Assembly: GCF_001580015.1 (NCBI RefSeq)
Contig: NZ_LSZQ01000011.1
Location: forward strand, 1-64,000
Origin: Cephaloticoccus primus
Lineage (GTDB): Bacteria > Verrucomicrobiota > Verrucomicrobiia > Opitutales > Opitutaceae
Length of the DNA: 64,000 bases
Direction of reading: 5' to 3'
The translations under genes and the position numbers were made by a program. Of this stretch, positions 32,560 to 43,216 are shown one piece after another (the stretch's first letter is position 1; each line of letters starts with the position of its first letter). The notes under the pieces were generated by a model. That model was not told the origin of the DNA. It made no database searches and worked only from the letters and a program-made list of their open reading frames with translations.

Positions 32560-35538
32560 ATGAACACACTCGTTCTCCGCGCGCGGGCTGGCCGCGCCGT
32601 ATCGGGACTGGCCGCCAGGTTAACTGGTCGCCGCACGCTCCAGCTGGCGGTCCTTGCCCTCGTGGCCTTTTCCGCTGGCTTGCTCGCCACAAACTCGGCG
32701 CAAGCGCAGTCCAACGTCACCGGCTCGCTGGCTGGCCGCGCAGGCCCCGGGGCCACGGTGACCGTCATCAATGTCGAGACGGGCTACACGCGAACGACGA
32801 CGGCCTCGGCCTCCGGCGCGTTTACCCTCACTGCCGTCCCCACGGGCCGCTACCGTGTGAGCGCCACGGGCGAGGAGAGCGAGCCGCTCGTTGAGGTGTC
32901 GCTCGGGACGACCAGCTCGGTGCGTTTTGGTGGCGATGCCGTAGTCGAGCTTGAGCGCCTGGAGGTCAGCGGGCTCGGCGCCTCGTTCAGCCCGATTGAT
33001 TTTGGGCGCACCGAGTCGGTCGCCATTTTCAACGCGGCGCAGCTCGATGCGCTGCCGGTCGAGCGCAACACGAGCGCGATTGCGCTGCTCGCTGCCGGCA
33101 CCGTCCCGGGCGACACCGCCTTTGGGAATTTGGTGTCCTTCGGCGGGGCTTCCGTCGCGGAAAACGCCTACTTCGTCGACGGCTTCAACCTCAGCGACTT
33201 CCGCACGGGGACCAACCCGATCCAGCTCCCCTACGAGGCTTATGAGCAGTTCGAGATCAAGAGCGGCGGTTACTCGGCCGAGTTTGGCCGCTCGCTCGGC
33301 GGCGTGATCAACGCCACCACCAGGACCGGCACCAACACCTACAAGGCCGGCGCCAACGTCTTCTACCTGCCGGACTCGGGGCTCAACGGGAAGACTCCCA
33401 ATGTTTACTACACGAACCAGCTCGGCACGCCCGACACGCTCTGGCGCTACAACGGTGCCGACAAGCGCGAGCGGCTCGAAGCCAACATCTGGGCCAGCGG
33501 CCCGCTCATCAAGGACAAGCTCTTCTTCTACGGCCTGTACAACGCCAACGAAGTGAAGAACCAGGACGTCCTCAACAGCGGCGACCGCATCCGCCGCCAA
33601 AAGCAGGACGACCCGCTCTACCTCGCCAAGCTTACCGCAAACCCCTTTCCCGGGCACACGCTGGAGTACACCTTTATCGGCACCGAGAAGGAGTCGCTCA
33701 ACACCGACACCGACTACGACTTCGCCACGCACACCGACCAGGGCACCAACCTGAGCACCATCACGACCAAGCGCGGCGGCGACATCCACATCGCCCGCTA
33801 CATCGGCAGCCTCACCGACCGGCTCACCTTCTCCGCCCTCTGGGGGACCGGTAAGAACAACCTCTCGACGGTCGGCAGCACCGACCTGGAGCCGCTCGTC
33901 CTCGACGCCCGCTTCGGCCCCGCCCAGCGGCTCTCCGGCACGCAGGCGGTCATCGAGCCGGGCAGTGTCGACGAGCGCGAAGTCCTGCGCTTCGACCTCA
34001 CCTACGGTTTCTCGCTGCTCGGCGAGCACCAGTTGCGCGTCGGCTTTGACCGCGAGGACAACAGCTCCGCAGTGACCACCGGCTACTCCGGTGGCGGGTG
34101 GTACTATCTCTACATGACGGTCACGCCCGGAGCTTCGCTCGGAGGCGGCACCGTCCCCGCAGGCGTCACTCAGGTCACCCGCGACCGCTTTCTGGAGAAC
34201 AGCGGCAGCTTCGAGGTCACCAGCGATGCCTACTACATTGAGGATAACTGGTCGACACTCGACGGGCGGCTCCTGCTGCGGCTCGGCGTGCGCAGCGAGA
34301 ATTTCGAGAACTTCAACGCCGCCGGAGAATCCTTCGTTAAAATGACCGAGCAGATCGCCCCGCGCCTCGGCGTGGCCTACGACCTCCTCGGCGACCAGAA
34401 GACCAAGGTCTACGCCAACTACGGCCGCTACCATATCCCCGTCGCCTCCAACACCAATGCACGGCTCGCGGGCGGTGAGACCTTTACCGAAGAGCACTAC
34501 GAGCTGCTCGGCGTAAACCCCGACGGCACTCCCATCCGCGGCCAGCAAATCGGCTCGCTCCAACTGCTCTCACCCGGCGGCATCCCCAACAAAGACACGA
34601 TCGTCGATCGCAACCTCGATCCCATGTATCAGGACGAGTTTATCGTCGGGATCGACCACGCGCTCAACAAGGACTACCGCATCGGCCTGCGCGCCACCTA
34701 TCGCGACCTGAAGAGCACGATGGACGACATGATCATCGACCACGCGCTCACCGACTACGCGCAAAACGTCCTCGGGATCGCGGGGGCCGACTTCATCGGC
34801 TACCAGCACTACGTCCTCGCCAACCCCGGCAAGAGCATCACGACCCTGTGGGACTTCGAGGACGGCAACGGCGAGCAGCTCGTCACCCTGACGCCCGAGC
34901 AGCTCAAGTTCACCGAGGGCAAGCGCAAGTACGCCGCCGTGGAGTTGCTCTTTGAGAAAGTGTGGGACGGTAAATGGGCCGCGCAGTTCTCCTACACCTG
35001 GTCGCAAAACTACGGGAACACCGAGGGCTGGGTCTACTCTGACATCGGCCAGGACGACGCGGGCCTGACCCAGCAATTCGACACGCCCGACCTCCAGCGC
35101 AACTCTTTCGGTTGGCTACCCAATGACCGCCGCCACGCCTTCAAGCTCTTCGGCCACTACGCGCTCACCAGCGAGCTCACGCTCGGCGCGAACTTCCGCC
35201 TCACCTCGGGCCGCCCGCTCAACTACAAAGGCTGGTACAACGACGCCGTTACCGGCACGGGCTACGGTGCCGATTACTACCTCGTGCAGCGCGGTCACGC
35301 GGGCCGCATGGGCTGGGTCTTCGAGCAAGGCATCAGCCTGCGCTATGTGCCGAAATGGGCGGGCCGCCGCCTCGCCCTGCAAGTCGATGTGAACAACTTG
35401 CTCAACAGGCGGACCGTGACCCAGCGCGTGGAAATCGCCGAGATCGACACCACCGGCACCGCTGCGGCTGATTACCTGCTGCCCACGGCTTGGCAAACCC
35501 CGCGCCGCGTAACCTTTAGCGCGAGCTACGGCTTCTAG
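32560..35538 (+). CDS. TonB-dependent receptor, Oar-like, with carboxypeptidase-regulatory N-terminal domain
   Basis: The 992-residue outer-membrane protein has a long signal peptide (cleavage after NSAQAQ, about residue 51) and an N-terminal CarboxypepD_reg-like beta domain (GAFTLTAVPTGRYRVSA). A plug with SVFGG-like VSFGGASVAENAYFVDGFNLSD and GGYSAEFGRSLGGVINATTRTG follows, then a large beta-barrel. It ends in an aromatic C-terminus (SASYGF). It imports an unknown large substrate using TonB. ATG 32560 starts the signal peptide; upstream residues in frame are not needed. It is flanked by a divergent membrane protein gene. Confidence 0.93.
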   Translation: MNTLVLRARAGRAVSGLAARLTGRRTLQLAVLALVAFSAGLLATNSAQAQSNVTGSLAGRAGPGATVTVINVETGYTRTTTASASGAFTLTAVPTGRYRVSATGEESEPLVEVSLGTTSSVRFGGDAVVELERLEVSGLGASFSPIDFGRTESVAIFNAAQLDALPVERNTSAIALLAAGTVPGDTAFGNLVSFGGASVAENAYFVDGFNLSDFRTGTNPIQLPYEAYEQFEIKSGGYSAEFGRSLGGVINATTRTGTNTYKAGANVFYLPDSGLNGKTPNVYYTNQLGTPDTLWRYNGADKRERLEANIWASGPLIKDKLFFYGLYNANEVKNQDVLNSGDRIRRQKQDDPLYLAKLTANPFPGHTLEYTFIGTEKESLNTDTDYDFATHTDQGTNLSTITTKRGGDIHIARYIGSLTDRLTFSALWGTGKNNLSTVGSTDLEPLVLDARFGPAQRLSGTQAVIEPGSVDEREVLRFDLTYGFSLLGEHQLRVGFDREDNSSAVTTGYSGGGWYYLYMTVTPGASLGGGTVPAGVTQVTRDRFLENSGSFEVTSDAYYIEDNWSTLDGRLLLRLGVRSENFENFNAAGESFVKMTEQIAPRLGVAYDLLGDQKTKVYANYGRYHIPVASNTNARLAGGETFTEEHYELLGVNPDGTPIRGQQIGSLQLLSPGGIPNKDTIVDRNLDPMYQDEFIVGIDHALNKDYRIGLRATYRDLKSTMDDMIIDHALTDYAQNVLGIAGADFIGYQHYVLANPGKSITTLWDFEDGNGEQLVTLTPEQLKFTEGKRKYAAVELLFEKVWDGKWAAQFSYTWSQNYGNTEGWVYSDIGQDDAGLTQQFDTPDLQRNSFGWLPNDRRHAFKLFGHYALTSELTLGANFRLTSGRPLNYKGWYNDAVTGTGYGADYYLVQRGHAGRMGWVFEQGISLRYVPKWAGRRLALQVDVNNLLNRRTVTQRVEIAEIDTTGTAAADYLLPTAWQTPRRVTFSASYGF

Positions 35539-35560
35539 CCGCGGCCCCTTTTCGCGGGAC

Positions 35561-35592
35561 TGGGGCGAGTAGAGCCAAGGCCGCTCGCCCCA
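35561..35592. terminator. Hairpin after the TonB receptor gene, possible terminator
   Basis: A 9-bp stem, tggggcgag (35561-35569) with ctcgcccca (35584-35592), lies about 20 bases after the stop codon. There is no T-run, so termination efficiency is uncertain. Confidence 0.5.
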
Positions 35593-35723
35593 TCCCTTGA
35601 AGGGCGCCTTTGTCGCTTCACTGCGTGCCGCGCGTGCGAGCTCCGCACGCGGGCGCGTTATAGTTTCTGCGCGGGTCGCTTGGAGGGGGGCGCTCCGCGC
35701 GCGGGCGTGTTTTTCCTCGCGGC

Positions 35724-36692
35724 TCAGCCGAGTTTGGCGGCGAGGAGTTTCTCCAGCTTCAAAATATCGGCGGCGAAGCCGCGGATGCCTTCGGCGGTTT
35801 TTTCGGTCGCCATCGCGTCTTCGTTGAGCGCGTAGCGGAAGGCTTTTTCGCTAAAACTGAGCTTGGCGAGATCGGCCTTGGCCGCTGCGGCGGGGTCGAG
35901 TTTGCGGGTGACGGCGCCGGTCGAGGCTTGCAGCTCGGCGAGGAGCGGGGGGGCGATTGTCAGCAGGTCGCAGCCGGCGAGCTCCAGGATTTCGCCCGCG
36001 TTGCGGAAGCTCGCGCCCATGACCTCGGTCGCGTAGCCGTAGCGTTTGTAGTAAGTGTAAATCTCGGTGACGGATTTTACGCCCGGGTCTTCCGCACCCG
36101 CGAAATCGCGACCGGTGGCTTTCTTATGCCAGTCGAGGATGCGGCCGACGAAGGGCGAGATAAGCTGCACGCGGGCCTCTGCGCAGGCGACGGCTTGGGC
36201 AAAGGAGAACAGCAGTGTGAGGTTGCAGTGGATGCCTTCTTTTTCGAGCTGCTCGGCGGCTTTGATCCCTTCCCACGTGGAGGCGATTTTGATGAGGATG
36301 CGCTCGCGCGCGATGCCTTCTTTTTCGTAGCGGGCGATCAGCTCGCGCGCTTTGGCGACGGTGCCCGCCGTGTCGAAGGAGAGCCGCGCATCGACCTCGG
36401 TCGAGACGCGGCCCGGGACGATTTTTAAAATCTCGCAGCCGAAGAGAACGAGCAGCCGGTCAATCGTTTCGGCCAGACCCGCCGGACTGGTGGTCGCCGC
36501 GCCGCTGCTGCGGCTGTCGGCCACGGCCTTGTCGACGAGCCAGGCGTAGTCGGGCATGCTGGCGGCCTTGAAGATGAGGCTCGGGTTGGTCGTCGCGTCT
36601 TGCGGCGTGTATTGCTTGATGCTGGCGAAGTCGCCAGTGTCGGCGACTACGGTTGTGTACTGCTTGAGCTGGTCGAGTTGGGTTGTGGACAT
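35724..36692 (-). CDS. tal: Transaldolase
   Basis: The 322-residue enzyme of the pentose phosphate pathway transfers a dihydroxyacetone unit between sugar phosphates. Signatures: [40 protein letters not shown] with the Schiff-base lysine, [28 protein letters not shown] and [13 protein letters not shown]. Length matches TalB-type proteins. It is the last gene of a minus-strand run, 79 bases after the CCA-adding enzyme gene. Confidence 0.97.
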   Translation of the reverse strand: MSTTQLDQLKQYTTVVADTGDFASIKQYTPQDATTNPSLIFKAASMPDYAWLVDKAVADSRSSGAATTSPAGLAETIDRLLVLFGCEILKIVPGRVSTEVDARLSFDTAGTVAKARELIARYEKEGIARERILIKIASTWEGIKAAEQLEKEGIHCNLTLLFSFAQAVACAEARVQLISPFVGRILDWHKKATGRDFAGAEDPGVKSVTEIYTYYKRYGYATEVMGASFRNAGEILELAGCDLLTIAPPLLAELQASTGAVTRKLDPAAAAKADLAKLSFSEKAFRYALNEDAMATEKTAEGIRGFAADILKLEKLLAAKLG

Positions 36693-36771
36693 TGTGCGTG
36701 GGTGTGTGGGTTTGAGTGAAAGTAAAGCGGGAGTGCGCGGGTGCGGGCGTGCATGTTGTGAGGTACGCAGC

Positions 36772-38175
36772 TTACTCTTTTTGTGAAGGGCGTTTAGCTA
36801 AATACTCGGCGAGCCAGGCGCGACCGCCCACTTCGTCATGAAACTGCCCGTCGAGCTGCGCTTCAAACGCGGTGGCGAGCACCGCGCCAAACTCGGGCCC
36901 GGGCTGCCAGCCGTGCGCGATCAGGTGCCGCCCAAGGACGAGCGGCCTCGGCGCGGCGTCCGCGAGCGCGAGTGCGCGCGCGACCTCACCCAGCGCGTCG
37001 ATCCGCGCCAGCGTTTCGGGCGAGCGCAGCGGGGGCCGCCCGTCGTGATCGGCGCGCATGACGATGAGCAGCTCTCCGATGGTCGCCGGCGCGAGCCGCC
37101 GCGCGAGTCGCCGCACGGCGGGCTCGCTGGGAGGGACCGGGCCGCTGTGGTACGCGAGGTGGTTTTTCACCAGTGGGCAAACGTGCTCGGCGAGCTCCAG
37201 CGGCGCACCGATCCGCTGCAAGAAACGCTGCGCGATCTCGCCGCCCGCGGCTTCGTGCCCGGGGCTGAGTACTCGCTGCCGCCCGCCGCGCTCGCCGACG
37301 AAGGTCGTGGCGGGCTTGCCAAAATCGTGCGCCAGCACGGCGAAGCTGAGCTTGCGCCGCCGCGCTTGCGGTGCCCGCTGCCAGTCGCCGAGCGCGACCA
37401 GCGCATCGAGGCAGTGCTGGGTGTGGGTGAAGACATCGCCCTCGGGGTGCCACTCGGGGTCTTGCGGCGTGGCGTCGAGCGCGGCGATCTCGGGGAAATG
37501 CTGTAGCCAGCCGGTCTCTTTTAGCACGGCGAGCCCGCGCGAGGGTTTGCGGGCCTTGGTCGCCCACTTGTCCCACTCGCCCCAGATGCGCTCGCGCGGC
37601 AGCTCGCGAAAGGTGTCCGCGATTTGCCGGCACAGCGCGGCGGTCTCGGGCGCGAGCGCGAAGTCGAAGCGCGCGGCGAGCTGGAAGCCGCGCAGGACGC
37701 GCAGCGGGTCTTCGCTAAACGCGGCGCTCGTGTGCCGCAGGAGGCCGCGCTGCAAGTCCGCCTGCCCGCCGTGCGGATCGATCAGCGCATCCTCAAACGG
37801 ATCGTAGGCGATCGCGTTGATCGTAAAGTCGCGCCGCGCGGCGGCCTCGGCGTCGCTGAGCAGCGGGTCGGGCGTGATCGCGAAACCGCGGTGGCCCGCG
37901 CCTTCCTTTGACTCGCGGCGCGGCAGGCTAAAGTCGTATTCCTTGCCCCGCCTGCGCAGTTTGATGACGCCGAAGCTGCGGCCCACCAGATCGGTCGCGC
38001 CGAAGCGCGCGAGCACGCGTTGCAGTGTGGGGAAGTCGACTCCGGCGACTTCGATATCGTAATCGTGCGAAGGCTGCCCGAGCAGCCAGTCGCGCACGCC
38101 GCCGCCGACGAGCCGGGGCCGCCCCACGCGGCGCACCGCCTGCAGGACAGCGAGGAGCTCGGGCGGCAGTTTCAT
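36772..38175 (-). CDS. CCA-adding enzyme / tRNA nucleotidyltransferase with HD domain
   Basis: The 467-residue class II nucleotidyltransferase has [12 protein letters not shown] and HDYDIEV (catalytic Asp pair), [13 protein letters not shown], and the head/neck motif [18 protein letters not shown]. An HD phosphohydrolase domain follows ([20 protein letters not shown]). It repairs or adds the 3' CCA of tRNAs; none of the three tRNAs fully in this window encodes CCA. The HD domain probably has phosphatase activity. A fuller assignment as cca is likely but the A-adding-only class cannot be excluded. Confidence 0.9.
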   Translation of the reverse strand: MKLPPELLAVLQAVRRVGRPRLVGGGVRDWLLGQPSHDYDIEVAGVDFPTLQRVLARFGATDLVGRSFGVIKLRRRGKEYDFSLPRRESKEGAGHRGFAITPDPLLSDAEAAARRDFTINAIAYDPFEDALIDPHGGQADLQRGLLRHTSAAFSEDPLRVLRGFQLAARFDFALAPETAALCRQIADTFRELPRERIWGEWDKWATKARKPSRGLAVLKETGWLQHFPEIAALDATPQDPEWHPEGDVFTHTQHCLDALVALGDWQRAPQARRRKLSFAVLAHDFGKPATTFVGERGGRQRVLSPGHEAAGGEIAQRFLQRIGAPLELAEHVCPLVKNHLAYHSGPVPPSEPAVRRLARRLAPATIGELLIVMRADHDGRPPLRSPETLARIDALGEVARALALADAAPRPLVLGRHLIAHGWQPGPEFGAVLATAFEAQLDGQFHDEVGGRAWLAEYLAKRPSQKE

Positions 38176-38249
38176 CGGGCTTGGCGGGGGCGGTGTTTCC
38201 GGTGCGCGGTTAAGGGCGGGTTGGGCCTGTGTGCCGGGCGTCGCAGCGC

Positions 38250-38648
38250 CTACTTTTTGCCCAAGCTAAAGGCCGCCGGAATCAGGTACGCCCACGCAAA
38301 GATAAACGCCACGCCGCCGATTGGCGTCACGGGCCCGAGCCAGCGCGGGCCGCCGAGCGCGATCCAGTAAAGCGAGCCGGAGAAGAAAACGATGCCCAGG
38401 CTCCATGCGAGGACAGCGCGGCGCAGCCAGCGGGCCTCGGGCGCGCTCTCGCCGCGGCTGGCCAAAAAGAGCGCCGCGGCTAGCAGCACGACCGAGTGCA
38501 TGAGGTGGTACTGCACGGCGGTCTCCCAGGCCGAGAGCCTGCCCGTGGCGAGGAGCTGCGGCTTGAGCGCGTGGGCCCCGAAGGCACCGCAGGCAATGGC
38601 GAGCAGACCGAACACGCCGGTCAGTAAGAGGGCAATCCGTGCGGACAT
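38250..38648 (-). CDS. DUF423 family small membrane protein
   Basis: The 132-residue protein has four hydrophobic segments and the DUF423 pattern: LLAIACGAFGAHALK near the start, AWETAVQYHLMHSVVLLAA, FFSGSLYWIAL and LGPVTPIGGVAFIFAW. Function is unknown. ATG 38648 gives the usual family length. It lies between the DAHP synthase and CCA-adding genes on the same strand. Confidence 0.92.
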   Translation of the reverse strand: MSARIALLLTGVFGLLAIACGAFGAHALKPQLLATGRLSAWETAVQYHLMHSVVLLAAALFLASRGESAPEARWLRRAVLAWSLGIVFFSGSLYWIALGGPRWLGPVTPIGGVAFIFAWAYLIPAAFSLGKK

Positions 38649-38683
38649 GGCACGGCCACTCCAAACCGGAGTGCCGCCGCACA

Positions 38684-39739
<1,056 letters not shown>

Positions 39740-40182
39740 GAACGAAGCGGAGAGAGTGAGAGCGCTGTGCGCTCGCGCGCCAACCTGTAAAAGGGGCATC
39801 GGGCTCGTTTATTTTTGGGAGGTTCTGCCACTCCCTGTCCGCCAGTGGTACGGCGGGTGCCGCGCAATTTCGTGCCGCCTCTTTCTGCCGCGGCATAAGT
39901 GGGCCTAATCGCGTGGTTACTCGTGGGAGGAGCAGCGGGCTCAGTCACTCGGCGGGAAAAGGGAAAGCCGGCCTCGGAAAATGGGCAAAAAAAGTGGCCG
40001 GCCGCTTACCCCTAAGCGACCGGCCTTTGCTTTCTTAGTTACCCCAAAACTCCCGCTATGCGGGAGAAGTGTTAAAGTGACGTTGCGAGGAGATAGGTTT
40101 CCGGCCTCAGTCGTCAACTGAATCTTGGAGATTTTTTTGTCTTTTTATTATAACTCACTGTTTGTTAAGTGAATAAAAATCT
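39740..40182. other. Intergenic region between DAHP synthase and ygfZ genes
   Basis: No gene is seen in 443 bases. It contains the strong hairpin at 39996-40025 and a second, 7-bp hairpin ctcccgc-tat-gcgggag at 40050-40066. The last 60 bases before ygfZ are AT-rich and include taactcactg and ttgttaagtg, a plausible promoter. Confidence 0.5.
39996..40025. terminator. Bidirectional terminator-like hairpin
   Basis: ggccggccgctta (39996-40008) pairs with taagcgaccggcc (40013-40025) with one mismatch. A run of seven A lies just left (T-run for minus-strand readers) and cttttgcttt-like T-rich sequence lies just right. It could end transcription from either side, although no gene reads into it closely from the right. 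Confidence 0.6.
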
Positions 40183-41166
40183 ATGAATACTGCCCCAGTG
40201 CCTTCGTTTTTCCCCTGGAAGCCGGCCTGTTGGCTGCGTGTGGAGGGCCCAGATGCCTTTGATTTCCTCCAGGGGCAGCTCAGCAACGACTTGCGTGCGC
40301 TCGGGAGCAGCGGCCCCGGAGAGGCTGCGGGGCCGCGCGAGGCGGTGTATGGGCTGTGGCTCAACCGCAAGGGCCGGATACTGGGCGATGGCTTCGTGCT
40401 GCGGGCGGGGGAGGAGCGTTTCTGCGTGTGCAGCTACGAAACTTCGGGCGAGGCACTGCGCGCGCATTTGGAGAGTTTCATCGTCGCCGATGAAGTGGAG
40501 CTTATCGACGAGTCGCCTAACGTCGCGGGGCTCACGCTGCTGGATGGGGCAGGGGCGCAGACTCTTTTGTCGGACGCGGGTTCGCTGGCCCCCCGCGTCG
40601 GCGGCGCATTCTTCACTGCGCCGTTTGGCGTGCGCCCGGGCGGAAGCGCGGGGAGCGTTGTCGAGTGGGTGGGGCCGGCGGCTGTGCGCGAGGCACTCGT
40701 CGCGGAGCTCGGCGGAGTGAAGGCCTTGAGTGCCGACGAGATGGAGCGGCGCCGGATTTTGGCAAAAATCCCCGCTGTACCGCGCGACCTGGGTGAGGGC
40801 GAGCTGCCCCAGGAAGGCGGGCCGGATTTTGAGCGTGCCGCTGTTTCCTACACAAAGGGCTGCTACCTCGGCCAAGAGGTGATGGCGCGCGTGCACTCAA
40901 TGGGCCGCGTGCGCCGCCAGCTCGTACAAGTTTGCGGTCACGAGTCCTTGTCCGAAGCGCTTTCAGTTCCCGCACTGCCCGCGCCGCTTTACTTGGGGGA
41001 TAAAAAGGTCGGCGAGTTGCGCACGGCAGCGGGTCGCGGCCCGGAGCTCATCGGCCTGGCGCTCGTTTCGCTACTTCAGCTCCCGAAAGAGGCGGAGCGA
41101 GTCGCGCTGTCGTTTGGCCCAAACGGGGAGCCCGCGTTGGTCGCGGATTTGGGCCAGCTATCGTAA
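40183..41166 (+). CDS. ygfZ: YgfZ/GcvT-domain folate-binding protein, Fe-S cluster repair factor
   Basis: The 327-residue protein resembles the T-protein fold. The diagnostic motif KGCYLGQEVMARVHSMGRVR contains the redox-active Cys of the K-G-C-Y-x-G-Q-E box. FLQGQLSNDLR at the N-terminus and KIPAVPRDLGEGELPQE before the motif also fit. In other bacteria YgfZ uses folate to maintain certain Fe-S enzymes, such as MiaB. The gene is monocistronic here. Confidence 0.92.
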   Translation: MNTAPVPSFFPWKPACWLRVEGPDAFDFLQGQLSNDLRALGSSGPGEAAGPREAVYGLWLNRKGRILGDGFVLRAGEERFCVCSYETSGEALRAHLESFIVADEVELIDESPNVAGLTLLDGAGAQTLLSDAGSLAPRVGGAFFTAPFGVRPGGSAGSVVEWVGPAAVREALVAELGGVKALSADEMERRRILAKIPAVPRDLGEGELPQEGGPDFERAAVSYTKGCYLGQEVMARVHSMGRVRRQLVQVCGHESLSEALSVPALPAPLYLGDKKVGELRTAAGRGPELIGLALVSLLQLPKEAERVALSFGPNGEPALVADLGQLS

Positions 41167-41199
41167 TTCTTTCAGGTGAGCTGCGCCTGCGCCGCAGGG

Positions 41200-41400
41200 G
41201 CGCAGACCCTTTTGTTGGCCGTGCGGTTTTAGCCCGTTTCATTTGTCGAGCGGCTCGGTGGCCGCTCGACGTTGCCCGCGCCGCCAACGGTAAACGCTCA
41301 CTAAAGTTGGCCCCTGCGTCAGCAGGGAAGACTACGCTGCGTGTTTCATTCTGTCGCGGGAGCGTGAATGGAAGCGGGCACTGCCTGCGCGCCGTCGGCG
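41200..41400. repeat. Degenerate intergenic repeat, copy R5, extending into the galK 3' end
   Basis: A gtgcggttttagcccg piece is followed by a hairpin gtcgagcggc/gccgctcgac (41245-41270) with a TCGGTG-type loop, then tgtcgcgggagcgtgaatggaagcgggcactgcctgcgc, which resembles the GTCGCG and ggcaggcggtgcctgca modules. The last part overlaps the final codons of galK. Confidence 0.55.
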
Positions 41401-42569
41401 GTTTGGGTTTCGAGGATTTCGGGCGCGTTGCCAAAGCGGGCAGTGTAGCGGGCGGCGACCGTCTCGGCTTGAGCGCGGGTGAAGTGCGCATCGGTCAGTG
41501 CGATGACGGCGCCGCCGAAGCCGCCGCCGCTGAGCCGCGCGCCGTAGACGCCCGGAGTCGTGCACAGCGTATCGACCAGAAAATCGAGCTCGGGCGTGCT
41601 GTTTTCAAAAAGGTGCTGTGAGCTGCGGTGCGAGGCGGTGAGGAGCTCGCCCGTGGTGCGCAGGTCGCCTCGGGCGAGCGCACGGCGCACGGCTTCGACG
41701 CGGGCGATTTCCTCGACGACGTGTTGTGCCCGCCGCGCAATCTCGGGCGCGAGGTGGGCTTTGGCCCTGCGCGCGGCGGATGTTTCGGGCGAAAGCTCCG
41801 CGAGCTGCGCCACGCCGAGTGCGCGCGCGGCCTCCTGGCATTCGCGGTGTCGCTCGGCGTAGAGCCCGTCGATCAGCGCGTGTTTGGTGTGCGTGTTGAA
41901 AATCCAGAAGCGCGCATCGCCCTCACGCCGCGCCCGCCCCTCACGCTCTTCCTTTCCGCTCCGGCCAGGCAGCGGTACGAGCTCGAAGCGGGGCGCGCGG
42001 CAGTCGATGAATACGAGGTGACCTTTTCTCCCAAAACCGCAGACGCCTTGGTCGAGGATGCCGCAGGGGACGCCCACGAAGTGGTTTTCCGCGTGGCGGC
42101 CAATCGCGACGAGCTGCTCGCGCGCGACTTGCTGCTGGGTGATGTCGAGAAAGGCGAGGGCGGCGGCGAGCTCCAATGCTGCGCTGCTGGAGAGCCCGGC
42201 ACCGACGGGCAGGTCGGAGACGACGCAGAGCTCAAAACCCGCAGGCGCGCGCAGCCCGAATTTTGGAAACGCGGCCAGCACACCGAGCGGGTAGTTTACC
42301 CAATCCGCGGGGCCGCTCTGGCGCGCCACGCGGTCGGCGGGCAGCTCGACGATGGCGCCTCCCGTGTGGGCTGCGGCGAAGCGGCGGCGCCCATCGTCGC
42401 GCGGTGCGAGCCCGACCCAGAGGCTGCGGTCAATGGCGGCTCCGATGACCGTGCCGCCGTTGTAGTCGATGTGGTTGCCGATGAATTCTATGCGGCCCGG
42501 GGCGCGAGCAATCACGGCGGGCTCACGGCCAAAGGCGGCGTGAAAGTGGGCGAGTAGTGGCGCGCGCAT
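41346..42569 (-). CDS. galK: Galactokinase
   Basis: The 407-residue GHMP kinase phosphorylates galactose with ATP in the Leloir pathway. Signatures: ARAPGRIEFIGNHIDYNGG (substrate binding), PVGAGLSSSAALELAAALA (phosphate loop), GILDQGVCGFG, and ARLSGGGFGGAVIAL. The last residues (AQAVPASIHAPATE) are encoded by sequence resembling the adjacent repeat element, so the natural C-terminus may have been replaced. No galT or galE is adjacent; an epimerase lies at 29.2 kb. Confidence 0.95.
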   Translation of the reverse strand: MRAPLLAHFHAAFGREPAVIARAPGRIEFIGNHIDYNGGTVIGAAIDRSLWVGLAPRDDGRRRFAAAHTGGAIVELPADRVARQSGPADWVNYPLGVLAAFPKFGLRAPAGFELCVVSDLPVGAGLSSSAALELAAALAFLDITQQQVAREQLVAIGRHAENHFVGVPCGILDQGVCGFGRKGHLVFIDCRAPRFELVPLPGRSGKEEREGRARREGDARFWIFNTHTKHALIDGLYAERHRECQEAARALGVAQLAELSPETSAARRAKAHLAPEIARRAQHVVEEIARVEAVRRALARGDLRTTGELLTASHRSSQHLFENSTPELDFLVDTLCTTPGVYGARLSGGGFGGAVIALTDAHFTRAQAETVAARYTARFGNAPEILETQTADGAQAVPASIHAPATE

Positions 42570-42600
42570 GTGTGTGAGGAAAGGGATGAGAGGGGAGACG

Positions 42601-42880
42601 GGAGGCCCTACGCGGGCAGCGGTGGCGTGTCGCCACTTCCATTTAATTTTGGAATCGTCCTCGCCGCTACGCGGCGAAGCTCGATTCCAAAATTTCGTAT
42701 CCTGTCGCGTTGCGACACGGTCTTCGACCGTCCTATTTGGCGAGCCGCTCGTTGGCGACTCGTCAGATACTCAGCCCGGGCGCGAATGGAGCAGAAACCC
42801 GTTTGGGCGCGGTCTTCGACCGACTTACTTTGCGGCGCACTCGTTGGTGCGCCGCCTGCCGCCCCATGCGTAGTGGGAAA
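42601..42880. repeat. Modular multi-hairpin intergenic repeat, copy R6 (inverted)
   Basis: Contains cctacgcgggcagcggtggcg, the palindrome aattttggaatcg (42645-42657) with cgattccaaaatt (42682-42694), a GTCGCGTTGCGAC hairpin, gagccgc-tcgttg-gcgactc (42742-42761), cagaaacccgtttggg, a perfect gcggcgcac-tcgttg-gtgcgccgc hairpin (42832-42855), and ccccatgcgtagtggg. The last hairpin stands where other copies have the 'tgtgcgg' hairpin. Confidence 0.82.
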
Positions 42881-43050
42881 AATCTGCGGGAACGGGCTGG
42901 GGCCGGGGATCTACGTATCGGGGGCGTAATTTTTGCGGAAAATTCGCAGGCCGACGTTCAAAAAAACGGCCGCGATAGTAGGCGGGCTACTGGTTGCGGG
43001 GAAGCGGGGGATTCTGGCTGAAAACCGGTTGACGCGAAAAGGCGCGATTT

Positions 43051-43122
43051 CCACATCTTGTGGTGTTTGCTCGATACGACCACATCCTGTTGTGGTGAGC
43101 AACGGTCCAGTAAGTTGTGGTG
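43051..43122 (+). promoter_or_regulatory. Repeated palindromic operator upstream of the nrd operon, NrdR-box-like
   Basis: Three copies of TTGTGGTG occur at 43058-43065, 43090-43097 and 43115-43122. The first two are parts of palindromes ccacatcttgtgg (43051-43063) and ccacatcctgttgtgg (43080-43095) whose centres are about 30 bases apart, close to three helical turns. Paired boxes with this spacing upstream of ribonucleotide reductase genes are characteristic of NrdR repression, though the AT centre of the usual NrdR consensus is missing. A possible -35 ttgacg is at 43029. Confidence 0.6.
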
Positions 43123-43216
43123 AACTTAGGTTCGCTACCTGCGTTTTTATCCCGAAAACGCCTTTTTTGTCCCATTTTTTCCCGCTTCACAGAGTCCACC
43201 AGAGCCTCCGCTTCTT

